This document shows, one piece after another, positions 60,886 to 64,000 of a stretch of DNA of 64,000 bases (position 1 is the stretch's first letter; each line of letters starts with the position of its first letter). The notes under the pieces were generated by a model. It ran no database searches, was not told the DNA's origin, and saw nothing but the letters and a program-made list of their open reading frames with translations. Source of the DNA: Nocardia blacklockiae (GTDB lineage Bacteria; Actinomycetota; Actinomycetes; Mycobacteriales; Mycobacteriaceae). The DNA is taken from positions 558,001-622,000 of the forward strand of contig NZ_JADLRJ010000002.1 in assembly GCF_015477355.1 (NCBI RefSeq), read 5' to 3'. The translations under genes were made by a program, and so were the position numbers.

Positions 60886-62355
60886 ATGACTCGCACGCCG
60901 TCCATCCTCATCATCGGCGCCGGATTCGCCGGCCTCGGCATGGCGCTGGAGTTGCAGCGCGCCGGCATCGACGACTTCACCATCCTGGAGAAGGCCGAGG
61001 ATCTCGGCGGCGTGTGGCGCGAGAACACCTACCCGGGCGCGGCCTGCGACGTCCCGTCACCGCTGTACTCGTGGTCCTACGCGCCGAAATCCGATTGGCC
61101 GCGGCGCTTTTCGGAACAGGCCGACATCCACGCCTACATGCGCGAGGTGGCCGTCGAACACGGCGTGCCCGCGAAGATCCGGTTCGGCACCGAGGTCACC
61201 GACGCCGAATTCGATGAGCGCCAAGGCGTCTGGCAGGTGCGCACCGCCGACGGCGCCACCCTGACCACCGACGTCCTGATCCCGGCGGTGGGCCAGCTGT
61301 CACGGCCGGCGATGCCGAACATCCCCGGCATCGACACCTTCACCGGCCCGGCGTTCCACTCCGCCGAGTGGGACCACGGCGTCGACCTCACCGGCAAACG
61401 GGTCGCCTGCATCGGCACGGGAGCCAGTGCCATCCAATACATTCCGCGCATCCAGCCGCAGGTCGCACACCTCACGCTGTTCCAGCGGTCGGCCGCCTGG
61501 GTGCTGCCGAAGTTCGACACCGAGTACAGCGCAAGGCATCACGCCCTGTTCAAGTACTTCCCGCCCAGCCGCCTCGCCGAACGCTTCGCGATCTGGAGCC
61601 TGTTCGAGGTGCTGGCGCTGGCGCTCACCGACATCCCCGCGATGAAGAAGCCGGTCGTCGCCCTCGCCGATCGCCATCGCGCCCAACAGGTTTCCGACCC
61701 CGTGCTGCGCGCGAAGCTCACCCCCGACTACGCCCCCGGCTGCAAACGCGGCCTGTTCTCCAACGAGTACTTCCCCGCCCTGGCCCAGCCCAACGTCACC
61801 GTCGAGACCACCGGCATCGAGGCCGTCACCCCCACCGGAATCCGCACCACCGACGGCGTCGACCACGAGGTCGACGTCATCATCTACGGCACCGGCTTCA
61901 AGGGCACCGAATTCCTCGCCCCCATGAACATCTACGGCCTCGGCGGCCGCAAACTCTCCGACGTATGGTCCCCCGAAGGCGCCCGCGCCTACCTCGGCAT
62001 CGCGGTCCCCCACTTCCCCAACCTCTTCATGATGTACGGCCCCAACACCAACGTAGGCTCCGGCTCCATCATCTACATGCTCGAATCCCAGGCCCGCTAC
62101 ATCCGCCAAGCCATCCACCACCTATCCACCCACCCCGGCCACTACCTCTCCCCCCGCCCCACCGCCGAACAGTCCTGGGACGCCTGGCTCCAAAACCGCC
62201 TCAAAGACACGCCGTGGAATTTCTGCTCCAGCTGGTACCGCAACGCCTCCGGGCGGATCACCAACAACTGGCCGGGGGCTACGGTGCTCTACCGCTGGAA
62301 GACCCGGCGGTTCGTTCCGGAGGAGTACGAGGTTGGGGTGGCGACCACCGCCTGA
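60886..62355 (+). CDS. Baeyer-Villiger-type flavin monooxygenase
   Basis: A 489-aa class B flavoprotein monooxygenase using FAD and NADPH to oxidise ketones or related compounds. Motifs: FAD-binding ILIIGAGFAGLGMALEL (residues 7-23), the NADPH-binding GTGASAIQYIPR around residue 182, and the Baeyer-Villiger fingerprint FTGPAFHSAEWDH (F-x-G-x-x-x-H-x-x-x-W-D) around residue 150. The C-terminal ATG-like IIYGTGFK is also present. ATG at 60886 is preceded by only a weak RBS. It could act on cyclic or lipid ketones; substrate not predictable. Confidence 0.9.
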   Translation: MTRTPSILIIGAGFAGLGMALELQRAGIDDFTILEKAEDLGGVWRENTYPGAACDVPSPLYSWSYAPKSDWPRRFSEQADIHAYMREVAVEHGVPAKIRFGTEVTDAEFDERQGVWQVRTADGATLTTDVLIPAVGQLSRPAMPNIPGIDTFTGPAFHSAEWDHGVDLTGKRVACIGTGASAIQYIPRIQPQVAHLTLFQRSAAWVLPKFDTEYSARHHALFKYFPPSRLAERFAIWSLFEVLALALTDIPAMKKPVVALADRHRAQQVSDPVLRAKLTPDYAPGCKRGLFSNEYFPALAQPNVTVETTGIEAVTPTGIRTTDGVDHEVDVIIYGTGFKGTEFLAPMNIYGLGGRKLSDVWSPEGARAYLGIAVPHFPNLFMMYGPNTNVGSGSIIYMLESQARYIRQAIHHLSTHPGHYLSPRPTAEQSWDAWLQNRLKDTPWNFCSSWYRNASGRITNNWPGATVLYRWKTRRFVPEEYEVGVATTA

Positions 62356-62611
62356 CCAGCCTTCCTCCGAGTGTCACCAGGGGTGGCGCCGCGGAACACC
62401 CAACCTCCCCCGCACCACCCCACCCCTCCCTCACTAGCTCCCGCACCCGCGGCGCGGCCCGCGAACCGGTACGCCCGGACAGGACAACCGGAATCACAGC
62501 ACGCAGAGGCCCCACCAAGCCGCCGCAGCCACAGCCCGCCGCCACAATGCCCCTGATCCCACCCCCACCCGGTAGACTCCGCCCAAGCCGGACCACACAG
62601 TCGTCCGACCA

Positions 62612-62684
62612 GCCCTCGTAGCTCAGGGGATAGAGCACCGCTCTCCTAAAGCGGGTGTCGCAGGTTCGAATCCTGCCGGGGGCA
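62612..62684 (+). tRNA. tRNA-Arg, anticodon CCT
   Basis: A full cloverleaf can be drawn. Acceptor GCCCTCG pairs with CGGGGGC (one G-T pair), the D arm is GCTC-AGGGGATA-GAGC, the anticodon stem CCGCT/AGCGG encloses loop CTCCTAA (anticodon CCT, reads AGG), and the T arm is GCAGG-TTCGAAT-CCTGC. A discriminator A and CA follow. The 3' CCA is not fully encoded. The integrase gene lies only 16 bp beyond. Confidence 0.95.
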
Positions 62685-62700
62685 CAAGAATTGCCGCAGG

Positions 62701-63915
62701 TCAGGCCGACTTCCGTTCCTGCTCGTCAAGCTCCACAACGCGGTCGGTACGCAGTGAGTACGCAGTGGCGAAGTCGGTACGCGCGGCATCGAGACGAGCA
62801 GCCACGTCCTCGAGATCGTCGTCGAACAGGTCGGCATAGAAATCCAGCGTGGTGCTCGGCTTGTCGTGGCCCAGCATCCGTTGCAGTGCCAGCACCGACG
62901 CACCTTGCGACACCGCGAGCGACGCGGCCGTGTGGCGCATCTCGTGCGGGGTGAAGCCTTCCAGCCCAGCCGCCTTCGCCGCCGCATTCCACCAGGAACG
63001 ACGCATGTTCCGCACCCGCAGCACAGCGCCTTGCGGAGACGTGAACACCTCGGTGTCGGGACGACGGCCCTTCAGGTGCTCAGTCAGCGGTTCAGCCAGG
63101 AACGCCGGGAACGGCACGCTACGGCGCTGGTGATCCTTCGGGGCCTTAGTGACCAGCACACCGTCCACCTCGGTGATGGTGCGCTCGATCTGTAGCCGCC
63201 GACGCTGCAAGGACACAGCCGACACCTGCAAGCCAGCCAGCTCCGCGAACCGGAGACCGCAATAGGCGAGCACCATCACCGTCAGCCAGTTACCGCCAGC
63301 GTGCTCAGCCAGCCGCTCGACCTCCACACCCGAGAGGTACCGGCGCTTGGCAAGGCGTTGCTTGGGTCGATCCACGGTCCCACAGGGATTCACGGCGATA
63401 CGCCGGGTGATCACCGCGTGGTCGCAGATCTGGGAGAACACACCAAGGTTCTTGCGTACGGTGCCACCGGCAGCGCCCGCCTTCACCTGCTCGTTGACCC
63501 ACTCCTGAATATCCTCGTGCGCGAGGTCGGCCAGGCGAACGTTGCCCCAGCGAGGCAGGATGTGGCCCTCGACAACCGACTTGTACCGCGAACGGGTCGA
63601 CTCCTCCCACGACGGATGACCGTCCAACCAGGATTTCGCCACCACCTCGACAGCCACCCGCCCCGCAGCAGGCGGAGCATGAACCCCGCTGACCACCGCC
63701 GCTGTCTGCCCATCCAGCCACGATTGCGCGTCGACCTTCCGGGCGAATCGCTTGGTGTGCTCCTGGCCGCGCCCGTCGACATACCTTGCGCGCCAACGCT
63801 TTCCCTTGCCGTGCAGCTTGGACGGAACACGTGACACCGTGCCGTCAGGCTGCCGTTCCTCCTTGGTCCAGAGGTCTTCGACACCCGCACGGCGATTCCG
63901 GCGTATCCCGCTCAC
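62701..63915 (-). CDS. Tyrosine-recombinase integrase of an integrated element
   Basis: A 404-aa phage/ICE-type integrase. The N-terminal AP2-like arm-binding region (residues ~35-70) is followed by a SAM-like core-binding domain (~95-180) and a catalytic domain from ~195. Catalytic residues are visible: Arg in YCGLRFAELAGL, His-x-x-Arg in HEMRHTAASL, His in MLGHDKPSTT and Tyr in LDFYADLF. The start is GTG at 63915, overlapping the stop of the excisionase-like ORF. Its end lies 16 bp from tRNA-Arg(CCT), the typical attachment site layout. Confidence 0.95.
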   Translation of the reverse strand: MSGIRRNRRAGVEDLWTKEERQPDGTVSRVPSKLHGKGKRWRARYVDGRGQEHTKRFARKVDAQSWLDGQTAAVVSGVHAPPAAGRVAVEVVAKSWLDGHPSWEESTRSRYKSVVEGHILPRWGNVRLADLAHEDIQEWVNEQVKAGAAGGTVRKNLGVFSQICDHAVITRRIAVNPCGTVDRPKQRLAKRRYLSGVEVERLAEHAGGNWLTVMVLAYCGLRFAELAGLQVSAVSLQRRRLQIERTITEVDGVLVTKAPKDHQRRSVPFPAFLAEPLTEHLKGRRPDTEVFTSPQGAVLRVRNMRRSWWNAAAKAAGLEGFTPHEMRHTAASLAVSQGASVLALQRMLGHDKPSTTLDFYADLFDDDLEDVAARLDAARTDFATAYSLRTDRVVELDEQERKSA

Positions 63916-64000
63916 GCCACATCACGAAGCGCCGCAGCTTCCTGTTCCTCGATCCACGCCAAGACAACGGACTTGCGCCAGACGCGCCGCCGGGCACCGA
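63912..64000 (-). CDS. Excisionase-like helix-turn-helix protein, C-terminal end (cut by window edge)
   Basis: Only the last ~29 residues are present, ending GARRRVWRKSVVLAWIEEQ and then EAAALRDVA before the stop. The pattern of a basic recognition segment followed by a short VLAWIEEQ helix resembles AlpA/Xis-type MerR-like excisionases, and the GTGA overlap with the integrase supports a xis-int pair. The assignment is tentative because most of the protein is outside the window. Confidence 0.6.
   Translation of the reverse strand, partial: GARRRVWRKSVVLAWIEEQEAAALRDVA

Overview
The window is GC-rich actinobacterial DNA, with many GTG/TTG starts and 4-bp GTGA/ATGA gene overlaps. It carries the start of the S10 ribosomal operon, an antigen-85-type mycolyltransferase, many FadD/enoyl-CoA hydratase-type lipid genes and a lycopene cyclase. 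Together these point to a mycolic-acid-bearing member of the Mycobacteriales, most likely Nocardia or a close relative. This is an inference from gene content; no 16S rRNA is present.

Layout: (1) 1-2.5 kb, minus strand: rpsJ-rplC-rplD-rplW-rplB (rplB cut by the edge), preceded by a strong leader hairpin. (2) 3-7.5 kb: a hotdog thioesterase abutting a near-perfect palindrome, a lycopene-cyclase-like flavoprotein, two SDR/NmrA proteins and an enoyl-CoA hydratase. (3) 7.5-11.6 kb: a double-domain TetR regulator facing a DrrABC-like exporter operon. (4) 11.6-12.2 kb: a non-coding, G/T-rich stretch with a long hairpin. (5) 12.2-17.5 kb: an aldehyde-dehydrogenase-like protein lacking its catalytic Cys, a MerR/deacetylase divergent pair, an Nramp metal transporter and an Ag85-type mycolyltransferase. 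(6) 17.6-52 kb, minus strand: three very large NRPS genes. (7) 52-56.3 kb: a LuxR-type regulator, an M23 peptidase, a nitronate monooxygenase, a SCO5389-family protein and a DUF2255 protein. (8) 56.4-62.4 kb: two acyl-CoA-ligase-type enzymes, a second hotdog thioesterase and a Baeyer-Villiger-type monooxygenase. (9) 62.6 kb to the end: tRNA-Arg(CCT) with a tyrosine integrase and an excisionase-like ORF, the edge of an integrated element.

The NRPS locus is the centrepiece. In transcription order NrpsA (44639-52012) reads A-T-C-A-T-C-A*, where A* is a truncated, motif-less adenylation remnant. NrpsB (32012-44455) reads A-T-C-A-T-C-A-T-C-A-T-TE. NrpsC (17623-31773) reads A-T-C-A-T-C-A-T-E-C-A-T-TE. 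NrpsB and NrpsC are tandem paralogues that both start with an A domain lacking a C domain and both end in their own thioesterase, whereas NrpsA ends in a C domain lacking a usable A-T. The simplest model is that NrpsA hands a dipeptide to either NrpsB or NrpsC, a branched assembly line giving two related hexapeptides. The E domain of NrpsC has lost its HHxxxDG histidines. Islands of near-identical DNA between NrpsB and NrpsC with different codon usage indicate recombination between the paralogues. No MbtH protein, starter-C (lipid-loading) domain or tailoring enzyme is seen beside the NRPS genes. The neighbours are envelope genes, an exporter and a LuxR regulator.
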